The notes under the pieces were generated by a model, which did not search any database, was not told the origin of the DNA, and was given only the letters and a program-made list of their open reading frames with translations. A stretch of 64,000 bases of DNA from Helopsaltes ochotensis (taxonomy: Eukaryota; Chordata; Aves; Passeriformes; Locustellidae): contig VXBM01000869.1 in NCBI GenBank assembly GCA_013400155.1, positions 1 to 64,000 of the forward strand, given 5' to 3'. Shown one piece after another: positions 30,150 to 42,300 of the stretch. A program made the position numbers and the translations under genes. Each line of letters begins with the position of its first letter. Position 1 is the first letter of the stretch.

Positions 30150-31212
30150 CATGTTGCAGACTATCCTCACTAAACTTCCCAAACCGGCCACTACAGTGGT
30201 AGCCAGGCGGCCGCAGGAGCTGCCCCCGTGTCTGACAGAGCCAGGCCTAAGCCAGCTCCACAAGAGCCCCACCACTGGCAAAAGCCAGTCCGCCATGCTG
30301 GTGGCACCTCTGTGACAATGTATCTACCAAAGGGTAAAAAAACACGGAAGCAGCTGTGAGAGGAGTGAAAAAATGTGAAACAACCCTGCAGAGAGCAAGG
30401 TCAGAGAAGGAGGAAGGGGAGGAGGTGTTTCCAGGCGCTGAAGTGGAGATTGCCGCGCAGCCCATGGAGAATCCCGCGCCAGGGCAGGTGGCTATGCTCT
30501 GGAAGAAGCTGCAGCCTGCACAGAGCCCACGGAACAAGCTTCTGGCAGGAGCTGCAGTCTATGGAGAGAAGTCCACGCAGGAGCAGGCTTGGGGCAGGAC
30601 AGCGGCCTGTGGGGCACCCACAGGAGCAGTCTGCTCCTGCACGACTGGATGCTCTTGGGAAGAACCCACACTGGAGCAATTCTTGAAGAGCTGCAGTCCA
30701 TGGAAAGGACCTGGTTTTGTGCTCCAAAGTGTTTTGGAGCACTTTGTGAAGGACTGTACCCCACTGGAGGGAGGCCACGGTGTAGTGGGGGAAAGATTGT
30801 GAGGAGCAAAGAGCAGCAGACAAAGTGATAGGAATGAATTAGAGAATCCCCCATTCCCTGCTCCCCTGCACCACAGGAGTGTGAGAAAGCACAAGATTTA
30901 GAAACCAAGGAGTGAAATTGAACCCAGGAAAAAGGGAGGGCTGGGAGAAGGTGGGTTTAGTTTTGATTTTGTTCCTCACTGTCCTACTGGATTTTTAATT
31001 GGCAGTAAATTAAATTAATACTCCCCAAGTCGAGTATGGTTTGCCCATAACAGAAATTTGTGAGTGACCTCCTTGTCCTTAACTCAACCCATGAGCTGGT
31101 GGGTTTTTTTTTTTTTCTTTCTTACTTTCTCCTGTTGTTCAGCTTAGGACTGAGAGTAAGAGAACAGCTTGGTGGGCACATGGCTGACTTTCAAGTTTAA
31201 TCCACCACTGCA
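30150..31212 (+). mobile_element. avian LTR element with internal direct repeats
   Basis: I recognise several blocks of a long bird LTR in order: CCCGTGTCTGACAGAGCCAG (30224), GGTGGCACCTCTGTGA (30300), a GC-rich region at about 30440-30790 made of degenerate repeats of a motif like CTGCAGTCCATGG...CCCACACTGGAGCA, then AATTGGCAGTAAATTAAATT, CCCCAAGTCGAGTATGG, TTGTGAGTGACCTCCTTGTC and a right end with TTGGTGGGCACATGGCTG. The polyadenylation-like ATTAAA comes before the final T-rich part, giving plus orientation. The repeated region is open in several frames on both strands (for example 30356-30802 plus, 148 codons; 30401-30823 minus, 140 codons). This comes from the repeat composition and the lack of stops in GC-rich DNA, and I do not think it is a gene. 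The left boundary is uncertain by tens of bases. Confidence 0.75.
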
Positions 31213-34200
31213 TACTTCAAATTTAAGATCACACGGTTTTCATGAAGTCCTACCATAGACTGATGGACAAGATATATCCATGTAATACTCACTGAACTTC
31301 GGAGTGAGACAGTATAGCACATCGCCCACACACTCAGTACTACTGTTTTACTAGCTTCATAGGTTTTTTAGAGTTTCAGCTTGTTATCATCTTCCTGAAC
31401 TTCTGGACTAATATTCACTGAAGCTAATCAATATCCACTTTCATGCCTGCAGAACAAGTGTTCCATCAGTGCTAAGATTAATCAGCCCTTCACTGAAGTT
31501 GGATTATACAATAAACAAGCTTAGGGAACAGAAAAACAACTTTCCTCTGATATTCACACTTCTGATAATTAAATAGATTTGACAAATCTAACTCAGTCAC
31601 CTCTGTTAAGGTGATACATATCTTCAGTAAATTGAAGAGAGATCATTCTTGAACTCGTTTATAAACCATGATGCCTGCACAGGTGAAATACTGGTACCAG
31701 TCATTACAAGTGATTCCATGGAAATCTCCCATTACTAAAGCTGTAACCATTAAGACTGTTTGTACAGATGGCCATTGCTGTCATTTAAAACTAATATGCT
31801 AATAGGTACCTCATTCTCTTGTTCAGCCCACTGAAGATGCCTCCAACTCTACAACCACTTGGTTCTGCTTATGAGATCTAAATAAAATTAACAGATAAGT
31901 AACTATGAAACTCATTGATTAAAAATTACCAAGAAGCAAGTAGTTTTCACCTTTATGTATAGCTAAATAAAGCTATCTGCAGGAATGAAAGCAGGTTATT
32001 TCTAGTAATCAGCTGGATGGATTACTAGGCACAAGAATAAAAATTTTCTTTCTACCTTTCCCCTCACAAACACCAGAAGAGTGTTTCTGTATATAAAACA
32101 CAAACAGTCATGGCAACATGAAGACTATGAAGAGAGGAAAATCAGAAGCTCCCTCTTCCTTTTCAGTCTCTAGAGCTGACAAGTAAAGCATAATCATCTT
32201 GAGTAACTAAAAAATACAGAGCCTTTTAGAAGAATCCAGCCAACACAGCTGGATCAGAGAAATCAGAGGTTCCTTCTGAAGCTGGGCAGGGGACAGAGGC
32301 TTGGCTTTTCACTCAGTTCTGCACACTGTGGCGGAGGGACCTCCCCGCACCTCCAATCTCTGCCCACCAGACACTTCCAGGCTGAAATGTCTCCACCTGG
32401 AAATTTTTTCTGACTCCTTCAACAAAGAGTTACCGACACAAGCATTCAGTTCCTCTAGAAAGCTCCGTGCACTGCACAAAATGAAAAGCTGATTTTTAAA
32501 AAGAGCAATGATAATGAGAAACAAACAAAAGATTATTCCAGAATAGACTTATACAGGACAAGCTCAAAGAAACTTAACAGGGCATGGCAGTGTTGGAATT
32601 TATGTCAGTATTTCAGTAACAAGATGTGCAAGTCACGTAATTGCATGGTCTTACTTATACTATCATAAGTAGAAATTCTTTATGAGACTCCTGAACAAAA
32701 TTAAGCAGGAATATGAAAATTCTGTGAACATGGCACCCTGCCCAATATAACTATTATCTGCCTTTTATGAAAGACCAAATAAATCAACGTAGACTGCAAA
32801 TACCAAGTACATCAAATAATGAAATTTTATAGAATTACTCTGTTGCATGTTTACACTGAGACTGAACTTGCATCAGAGAACACAGCACTCGTACATACAG
32901 CATTGAACAGACCATAAACAATTTAACCTGTGACAGACACAAACACCTTCCTAAACAAAAAAGCTTTTCTTCCCCTTCTCTGAAAGAAGCAGCATGACAT
33001 AAAAATAACTGTATGATTTCTCCAAGTTATTATAAGAATAAAACATTTTTGAGATGAAGAAACTTTTTTCCCCCCAAACAGCAGTCTTTTCTTTCACTGC
33101 TGCAAGTCCATTTATTATATATTTGCTGTACTTCCTATAATTTTCCACAAAATTTAAAGCTGATGTTCTCTGATACACTACCGTATCACAGACTCAAGGG
33201 AAGGATAACATTTTATGTAACATTCCCTGTTGCTAAAGTGACGGAGCTACGTATCAATCATGATTTGGATAAACACTGACAAAATTTTTAAGAACAAATT
33301 TTTCATTTCATAACCAGAAGTCAAATGAGTTGCAATTGCCACAGCTCTACATTGCTGCTATGAACTAGCAATTTCCTCATGTATGAGATGACATGTTGAA
33401 TTATTTTGAAGCTGCAATTATGTTGCTGGGGGGACAGGGAAGAGGAAAAAACCACTCACTTTAGCACTGAACTTCAAATTCTGTTACACTGGCCGATGCC
33501 TCACTGGCTTTTGCAACAGTTTTTGTACTGGACAATAAAACTTCAAAGCAGCAACTGGCACAGAAAGGGAGTGGCTTGGTGACTGAAACAGGTAATACAG
33601 GCCAGCGAAGGGCCTTCAATGTCCCCATCACCACAGCACCTACCATCCTGCAGATGAACTTCAGATCTCAGTCACATTCTGAGCCTCCCCTAGATCTCAA
33701 GATTATCCACAACAAATCTTCTGTCAGCAGTGAAATACTACAGGATTACAGTAGAATTAGTTCATCTTCATTACATGACTTTCTGGATGATTATTCTTCC
33801 ATGCATTTCAGAGTATTCACAAACCATCTTCCCCCAAAAATTCAAGGCTGCTATTTTGAACATAATTTGGACTTCTTTCAGACACAACAACTTTGGAATA
33901 ATAAATATTATTATAGAAGCAAACCCACAAACATCCAATTAACCAACAGTTATTCCCAGTTATTCCTCTCCTGTAGAGAAGAGAAAAACAGCTTTTTATA
34001 GAGATCTGGTGCAGCAGTTTATGTAGCTCTGGCATTGTGAAGGTGGGGCGAGCTCGCTGACCGATTTGTTACTAGGACACTTGCATCACTAAATCCAGAA
34101 TCCCCTCACACTGAACCTCCTCTCCACAACAAACCCACTCTGATCTCTCACAGCATTCCAAAAGCCGTAGCCTTTTTGCCTGGCTGATGTCCTCCATTCC

Positions 34201-35778
34201 CCACTTGCTTAAAAATTTAAGCATGTTGATGCTGTGACCCATCCTGCACCTTACAGTCAATGCTCACAAAACCATTTCATTCTTTAATTCTCACCTCCCC
34301 CTTAAAGCTCTGTGTTGCTATGATGCTTGGATTAATTGCCAACAGTCGGGACATTGCTGCGTGGTGGTCAGAATCCATCAGGCTGACCAAGAGGGCCTCA
34401 TTCTTTTCCTTCATTTCCCATCTCTCTGTATCCATCTCCTGTGATCCTAGACTGTCCTCATGGACTGTGTGCTGTCTGGGGCAATAACCTTTTTTTTTTC
34501 GTTCTCTATTTGCACAAAACAGCATGGAGTCGTCTTCTGCAGTTTTCATTAAGACATTAAAAGTGGAGCTGTTCCACAGAGATTTTGCAAACTTGGATTT
34601 ATACATAAAATTTTAAAAAAAGTCAAAGAAAAAAAATCCAATTACATGCAGTTCTTCTTCCCATCTAGTTCTGCCTTCCAATACTTCTCTCCCATATTCC
34701 AGAAAAATCACTTTTCAAAAAAGCAGAAATTCAAACACATGTAAGTCAGGTTGTAATGTAAGAAAATATTTCAACATGTCTCTTAAAATTAGTCACTCTA
34801 ATTCAACACAGGAAAAGCTATTACATAATAAAATACATCTATATAATTTTACTGTAATTGACCTGTTTTGTCAATGACCCAAAATATGCAAAGTCTTCTC
34901 TCTAAAGGACAGCAATTCAAAAGAAACAGCATTTTTACACCAACATTTTAAATATTCTCTGCCTCTGGTTAAATAGTCTCTCCCATTTTCACTGACAGAA
35001 CAGTCTCACCACAGATCTCATCGCTAGCTGCCCTCTGGAAGCACTCTGCCCTTAGGGGATTGAATTCAAAAACAATTCTGGGACACTTCGGAATTCTCTC
35101 AACACTTACACCACAAATCCACATCATCCCTCCCCACCATTCTCTCCTGCACACTCAGACATGTCTTAGGATGTCTTCTTGTGTGTGGGGGCAAAGTGTT
35201 CATTTGCCCCTATTATCACTATCAAACTAAACCAAAAATATTTTGCCTTTCTTTCCACTAGAAAGAGAAATGACAAAATCAGAGTCCTCACACCAGCCTG
35301 GCTTTAGAGCAGTCACCGCAAAAACCACACTATGCGGTAGCAACTTGCACTTCATCTCTTCCTCCCTAATTCTGTACCAGCTCTACTACATCACGCTTCC
35401 ATCCTGCACCTACCACCTGGTAGCTGCCCTTCCTATGGAATTCCACAGTCCTGCTCGAGAAAAGAAATACAAACGGAAAGACACAACCCTACTAAAACAT
35501 ATGTCATTCTGCTCTCAACTAAGAGGCACCGATACGGTATTTGCAGGAGTCAGCTGTGCCCTCGGTTTATCACATCGCCTCAGCGCCGGCAGCAAAGGAG
35601 ATCAGAATTTGCGGAGGGAACGAAAAGGGGCGACAGAGACACGATCTGGAATAAACATTCACTCGCAAAAAGCGGACGCAATTCAACTTAGGAATCAATT
35701 ACATATTTAAGCGCCTCGCCACGCCGGGGTAGTTCGCGCTCGAGGTGAAGCGGCTTTCCCCCCCCTCGGCAGGCTGCA

Positions 35779-36296
35779 NNNNNNNNNNNNNNNNNNNNNN
35801 NNNNNNNNNNNNNNNNNNNNNNNNNNNNNNNNNNNNNNNNNNNNNNNNNNNNNNNNNNNNNNNNNNNNNNNNNNNNNNNNNNNNNNNNNNNNNNNNNNNN
35901 NNNNNNNNNNNNNNNNNNNNNNNNNNNNNNNNNNNNNNNNNNNNNNNNNNNNNNNNNNNNNNNNNNNNNNNNNNNNNNNNNNNNNNNNNNNNNNNNNNNN
36001 NNNNNNNNNNNNNNNNNNNNNNNNNNNNNNNNNNNNNNNNNNNNNNNNNNNNNNNNNNNNNNNNNNNNNNNNNNNNNNNNNNNNNNNNNNNNNNNNNNNN
36101 NNNNNNNNNNNNNNNNNNNNNNNNNNNNNNNNNNNNNNNNNNNNNNNNNNNNNNNNNNNNNNNNNNNNNNNNNNNNNNNNNNNNNNNNNNNNNNNNNNNN
36201 NNNNNNNNNNNNNNNNNNNNNNNNNNNNNNNNNNNNNNNNNNNNNNNNNNNNNNNNNNNNNNNNNNNNNNNNNNNNNNNNNNNNNNNNNNNNNNNN
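35779..36296. other. assembly gap (518 N)
   Basis: A continuous run of N is flanked by GC-rich sequence, and the left edge carries a short C homopolymer. Such gaps are typical of GC-rich first exons in bird assemblies. The true length is unknown. Open reading frames drawn across it (for example 35745-36377) are artefacts of translating N. Confidence 0.99.
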
Positions 36297-36365
36297 TTCC
36301 GGCGGGAGCGGGGGAGGGGCGGCACGGCCCGCGAGCGACCCTCGGTACCGCTGTCCCGGGAAGCC

Positions 36366-36397
36366 ATAAATAAATAAAGAAACAAATAAATAAATAA
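36366..36397. repeat. (TAAA)n microsatellite at CpG island edge
   Basis: The sequence is an imperfect run of TAAA units, interrupted by GAAACAAA, just right of the gap. It is an abrupt AT-rich tract inside an otherwise GC-rich island. Confidence 0.8.
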
Positions 36398-39300
36398 CCC
36401 TCGTGTGCTCCTTTCAGCGCGTCTTGGCTGCCTTTTAAAGCGTTTCGCCTTGATTCACTCGCTGGCGGGGTGCCGGCAGCGCGCCCTCCGGAGCACAGCG
36501 CTACGGCCGGTGGGGGCCGAAATAGCCCGGTGGCTCGGCTCTAGCGCCGGGCGAGGCCAGACCCTCCCGCTCCTGGGCGGCTCTTCTGATCCGCCGAGGG
36601 AGAACAAAATGTTTCCTTCGTGTGGATCCTCTCTGAAAAGCTGCTGTTCTGCAGGGGCGTGGGAAGGGTGAACTCCCAGCCTTGCCAAAAAAAGCGCATA
36701 ATGACGGGTCAGCAAGAACAGGGGAAGGAGGACAGCCTCGTGGCTGAGGCTCTGCGCTGAAGCCATCACTTAGGAGGTGTGTTCCGTCAGTTCCTGGCTT
36801 TAACACTGACGTCCTTTATGTCCCAGAGAAGTCATTCTACGATTGCCATGAAAATGCCCACCCTTCGAGGAATGTGCAAGGCTTTCCCACTCAATTCCTC
36901 CACCTGAACCTAGAATTAACCTTTCTCCGACAAAAAAACCCCAATCAGCCAGCCCTCTCAGCAGAAGTGTCCCAGCTTTCTGCAGGGGAGCTCGTTTGTC
37001 TCTTTGAAATGAGCTGCAGCTGTGATTACTCACCTCATGTTCCCATGAGGCTCCACAAAGCTCCTGCTGCCTCTGTGGTGCAGCCCAGGGTGCTGATAGA
37101 AGAGCCTGACGCTTTCCTAGCCCTCACGTTACAGACACTTTGGTAGCTGGCCAGAGAACATGCAGCGCTAAAGGACCTGGGCATCAGTCTGGTCCTACAG
37201 GAACAGTTGTTCTCTTGCTTTGAAAGCTGTTGCAAAGGCATCCAGTTAGATATGCCTGACTTCTAGAATTGTAGATTGCAAACACCTGGCGGAGTCAGGC
37301 AACAAACTAGTAGTCTTTGGGGCCAGTCCTTGGAAATGTCTTCCTTTAAAAGAAAAATGAGATGGAAATCCCTGCCCTGAGGGTCATATCTTCTTAGCTT
37401 GCTTAGTTCTCCCATATGAAGGATGAGTCAGGCACAGTGTTCATCATACTGGTGAAAAAATTGTCATATGCAAAGCATTTTTCTCCCATTTTAAAATGTG
37501 GTCTGAAATTCACAACTTCAACTAGTTGACTTTTCTACAGGCATTAAGAGATCCAAGGGCAATTTGCAGCTGTAGCTGCGATAGTCTTACTCTCACAAAA
37601 AGTCTTAGGAACCATAGAATCCCCTGCCAGAGACACCTCACCATGATGGATGTGGGAGGAGAGAGGAGACTACTCATGAGCACATGCGCTGTCACTGAAC
37701 ACCCATGGGGTCCCTGAACACCCATGGAGTCAGGCTGCCTGCCGTTCTCCACAACACTCTGGCATTCCGCCCTAAACCCACAAGGAGCAAAGAGGTGTCA
37801 CGCAGCCTCATTCTTGGTGCCCTCTACCCACAGTTTATAAACCACATCCAAAAATACTAGGTTTGGGGCAGTTAATGAATTGTGGTAGTCAGCTGCCCTG
37901 CTGATTGTTAATGCACGTCTTGAGGGAGTGGTCTTTTCTGCAATGGCTCGAGGAAGGAAAGCCAGCCAAATCAACTCAAGAAGGCTGCTGTACAGTGTGG
38001 AGCTCCAAGCCTTATCCCACACCTCCAACAATCATCCATGGCCAGGCCTCCACCTCCTCTCAGGGTGTGCAGCTGATGGATAATGCTTTCACAGTTTGGT
38101 AACAGGCCCCATGCTCCCTCCTCCACTGTAGCTTCAGCTTGGATTCTGCTCATGTCACATCTGCTGCTGCAGTTGCAGCTCCAGGGGTTGCTCATGCCCA
38201 TGCTTCCAAGACTCTTTGTGTTTGTGCCAGGCTGGAGGCAGGCTGAGGCTTTCCTTCTCTCCTCATTCATTTGCTTCTCAGGTGTGAAGTCAAGCTGTCA
38301 TTTGGCAGCTCCCCAGTAAACCTACATGATCTTTCTCTTGGCAAAAGGAGAGAGCTGTCAAAATGTAAAGGAGAAGGTTCTCCAAAGATGCTGTTAGGAG
38401 TTTAAACTTGGATTAGCAGCACCAGAGTGCAGGGAGGGGGAATTCTTAATTGTGTTATCTTCTCTCTGTGCACTTGGGTGCCACCAGGGCCTGCTTTCAG
38501 AGGAACCTGTGAGAGTCCATCTGCTCTCGGATCCGCACTCGGCATCAGCGAACCTCTTTACAGGCAGCTCCCACCTGTGGGTCAGGCACCTCCTGACCTC
38601 TCAAGGGCTCTGCCTGTGGTTCTTAGGGTGTAAGAAAAGCATTATTGGAAATACATGCACACAGCTGTTCACCAGAGTAGCTGGACTAACCTGTCTGCAT
38701 AATCATGTGCTTGTTATCACAGCATGTTTACATTTTAATAGGGTACTCATTTATGGATTTAAATTTAAACTTGAAGAGCCCTTCTGTCAGAATAATGGTC
38801 ATCCTGTAATCCTCTGTATACATACAAAAAATAATTAGAAATAGAGTTTAAATTAGATCAACTGAATCCAACTACTACTTCCCTAAATTTACATAAATTA
38901 CTTCCCATCTGTCAAGTGATGTGCTAAACTAATTTTAAGTTTTTATATTCCCTCAGCCCTAATTTATTACACACTTTAACTTCTCCATTTTTTTCAATCC
39001 TTTTGTGCAAGATTTCCCCTTATATCAATATCTTCAAGACTGAGAAGCAAACACATTTTTTACCTAAAATTGCTATTCAAACAGTCACCAAAAAATAGAA
39101 AGGCAAGCAGTCTAGAGACTTTAAATTGGAGGTCAAGATCCAAAAGCACAGGGAGATCACTGTTCTTCCAAGTTCTCTCACATGTCAGGTTCTTACCTCT
39201 GCCAATCCCCCAAGGGAGTCCCCTCCTCACAAAAACTTGCACAGATGAGCTAACCCATTGGTCACATGCAATCCTGCAAGTGGCCACTCTGCATGGGTGT

Positions 39301-42300
39301 CCCACACGTACAGTTTGAATCATAATAGGGTAATAATAGGGTACCTCAAAGGCCACCTATGTTTTGCACACAGTAAGAAATCACAATCAAAGTCTCTTTT
39401 ATTTTTGTTGCTTTACAGAGAACTGAACAGCACAGTCATCACATAAGGGGTGCAAGTAAACATCCTCTTTGGACAGATGACCTGGTCAGAATTCAGACAG
39501 ATCCTGCTGCAGGTTTTCAGTTAACTTCTTTATATAATTGTGCTCTAGTTTTATGAACATTTTTCCTTTTATCTTTTTCACTCTTTGTAAACAGCAGAAC
39601 AAAAGCTGAAAATCCCTGTGCTGCTGCATCACATGGAGCTGAGCAGATTTGCAGCTGGATAAAGGACAAAGGACTCTGGCACCAAAGTTTTGGTCATGTG
39701 TACTGATGACATATATAGGCCCATGCCCTTTAGGAGGAAGGTAGCATTTACTGGAGCAGTGAGGGAGGGAAGGAAAAATGGGCAATTGAAGAAAATAGTC
39801 TGTAACTGCTGTACCTTCACTCCCCCAACAGAGACATAGTCTTCATGCTTGCTTCACATAGTGTTTGGGTCTGTCTCTGCTTGGATTGCCACTCTTTGCC
39901 AGTCTCATAATCCAAAGCTTCTGAAGCAAGCAGCAGCTTATTTAACTCCCATGGCTATCCCAGAATGCTGGGGTGGCCTCCCAGCACAGAGTGCAGCTGT
40001 CTGATACTGCAACAAATGGCATCAGGATCCCGAGGCATCCTAAACGCTCAACCTCCAGTGCTCACTGTAAACCAGACTGAAAAACCCACACACCCTGAAG
40101 CTGCACATTCTCCTCCTGCTTCCTCAGGCATTCAGCAATTTGCTGGGCCATCAAGATTATAACCACAGATAACCTCTCTGCTTATGAGAAACTGCCGCTG
40201 GGTAAAAGGCTTGCTGCACAAAGGTAGGAGAGGTGACCGATGGAGTAACTTCCACCACATGGAAGTGTCTGTCCTAACATTGCTGTTTCAGAACCACCTA
40301 GTGCATGACTGACATCTGATACCTCACAGCACCTCCGGAGAGGAACAGGACATGTTGCACAGATTCAGACCATCTGTTGGAGGGCACATCTTATTCCAAA
40401 TAACAAGCTTTTTTGTAGTTTTCTGCTCAACTTTCTTTCAACAGAGCACTGTGTGAGGACAGAGCCAGTACAAGGGGAGGTACGCTCCCAGGAAGGAAGA
40501 GGTCAAGCCAAATAGGAAAAATAATTATCTCTTTCTAACATTTCAGACTTTAAAAGAAAACAAGCAACAAATGGTCTCAAAGAGAGGCCAGCACAAAGCA
40601 TAGTTGCTCATCGGTTTCCTTCCAAGGCTTCAAACGACAAGCATTCAGGGAACAGGGAAGGAAAGAACAGCTCCAATTTGTTTTTCCTGCTGATATTCCT
40701 TGTCTAAGATGCTAACCCAGACTAACTGCGAGTCCTTTTCCACTCTGTCCTGACCCTGTGGCTTCCCCCAGGTAAGGTCTGGTATGGCCACTGAAGGGTA
40801 GTTAATGCTCCAGTACAGCACATACAAAAACTCTTCCTCTGAACTACTGATTCTGGCTCACTATTACTGACCTACTGAAGGTTTTTTTCACATTTTTAAG
40901 TTTGATCTGCAGCAGCTGCAGCAGTCAGAACCATTCTTTGAGGTCTTTGTTTCTTCCTGAAATTGAAGTTCAGATTTTTAGGTACCCGTATAACTCCAGG
41001 AACTCACCCCCTGGAGCTTTTCCAATCCTGTTCTGTTTGTAATCCTGCTTTTACCACATACACCACTTTAAAAATATTTTATGACCTTGCATCTTCTTAG
41101 GAGCCACCAAAGCCAATGTGTGTTGTTTCTTTAACTAGCATAACTCCCTTGCATAGGAAGCATAATTAATCACATCTTTGAAGTCATCTTTCCTCCTTCT
41201 ATCGCACATCTGGTCAACTAATCCCTTTTCTCAAGGCTGTGAAGGCAGCTTCTCCTTGCACAACTTCTGTTCACTACTACAATCTCCCTCCTTCCCCCAA
41301 CTGCTCTGTTCTCCTGCTTGGCGAACATACAGAGGCATTTCAGCCCTTCCTCTCCCCACAGCTAATTCTGACAGTATGGCAACAACACAAATCTCAGTGA
41401 TGCAGTACTGCCTAACAGGAGGTGGAGGCTGATGGCTCCCCATGGGCGCAGTCATTTCACCCACCCTAGTCTGAATCCAGCTTGACAGAAATATTTATGC
41501 ACAGAAGGCAGCCAGGCCTCCCCACACGTCTCCTCTGAGAGGGAGCTTAAAGGCCTTATTTATTTCAAAGGCAAAAGCATCTCTGAATCATGCAACTGAA
41601 CTTTTAGCAGGAAAGAGTTAAGAACCTAAGCCGTACCCATCCTGCTGTAAACTAGTCTAAGTTACAATCTGCACTCTGGGGTCGATTTGACAGGATCCAA
41701 ATGATGACTGCCACGTGTCAGCATGGAAGGTTCAATCTGTCTCATACAGGTATAAGGATGGTTTTTCCAACTTCGTCTATTTAGAATTGGGTTTTCTGGA
41801 AAACACAATGGAGGATTCACACCCCTGAATTCAAATGGAGCAGGGTAACTTAACCTACTTTGCAGATGCCAGCCTTAGCTAACAAAATTCTAGTGGGTTA
41901 GGACTGGGCTGGGTGTGCAAGTGGGCTGTACAGCAGCTTAGGACATTGGTTTCAAGAGCCCCTCTCAGACTACTGCTTCCCCAGCTAGGAATGGGATTGC
42001 TGCAGGAGACATCCCTAGGGTGAGGGCAGAGGGGAATGGCTGGAAGGCCACAGGTTGGTCACTCTTCACCTAATGAAAGTCTGGGGTATTATTGATGGAT
42101 AAATGAAGCTGAGCTCTGGTATCAAAGTAATTGTACAAGACTGTGCAGTTACCTGGCCTCACAGAGAGATTTATTTGAATCAGGAACACCAAGGCAATTC
42201 ATCCTCTCTTAACAGCCTCATTCCCTGCTCTGTGTGCTCACTACCCATGGGGCTCAGCTATGCAATTGTTCCCCTCCTTCCCTCTCTGTGCTTTCCTGCA

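Larger units (their letters stand above)
9422..35778 (-). other. ABI2 intron 1
   Basis: About 26 kb of mainly AT-rich sequence lies between exon 2 and the CpG island. It contains the two LTR-like elements and one CR1 remnant listed separately, plus A-rich tracts. I found no further coding exon on either strand. Open frames of 100-155 codons occur (for example 13356-13715, 16085-16441, 33576-34001 and 35243-35710, all plus), but none shows recognisable protein content or splice structure. Confidence 0.8.
35530..36610 (-). promoter_or_regulatory. ABI2: CpG island, probable ABI2 promoter and exon 1 region
   Basis: GC and CpG content jump sharply on both sides of the N run, for example CAGCGCCGGCAGC near 35582 and GGCCCGCGAGCGACCC near 36325, against AT-rich flanks. 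The position is about 26 kb upstream of ABI2 exon 2 on the coding strand, as expected for a broad CpG-island promoter. Sequence right of the gap (36297-36610) would be proximal promoter or 5' UTR, and sequence left of it (35530-35778) would be the start of intron 1. No transcription start can be assigned, and a divergent transcript to the right is possible. The edges are approximate. Confidence 0.7.

Noticed and set aside
30356..30823. Overlapping open frames of 140-148 codons taken as a possible gene
   Set aside because: They lie in the repeated core of an LTR, are open in several frames on both strands, and show no domain.
33576..34001. Plus-strand frame of 141 codons
   Set aside because: No recognisable family, no splice context and irregular composition; frames of this length can be expected by chance in 64 kb. 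Left as unannotated.
35699..36385. Long open frames on both strands spanning 210-228 codons
   Set aside because: They consist mostly of translated N from the assembly gap.
36405..36671. Plus-strand 88-codon frame right of the gap, considered as a divergent gene's first exon
   Set aside because: Openness is explained by high GC content in the CpG island, and there is no recognisable product.
37600..37660. ACCATAGAATCCCCTGCCAG resembling an antisense CR1 start
   Set aside because: Similarity is limited to a few short words and does not continue into the following CR1 blocks.
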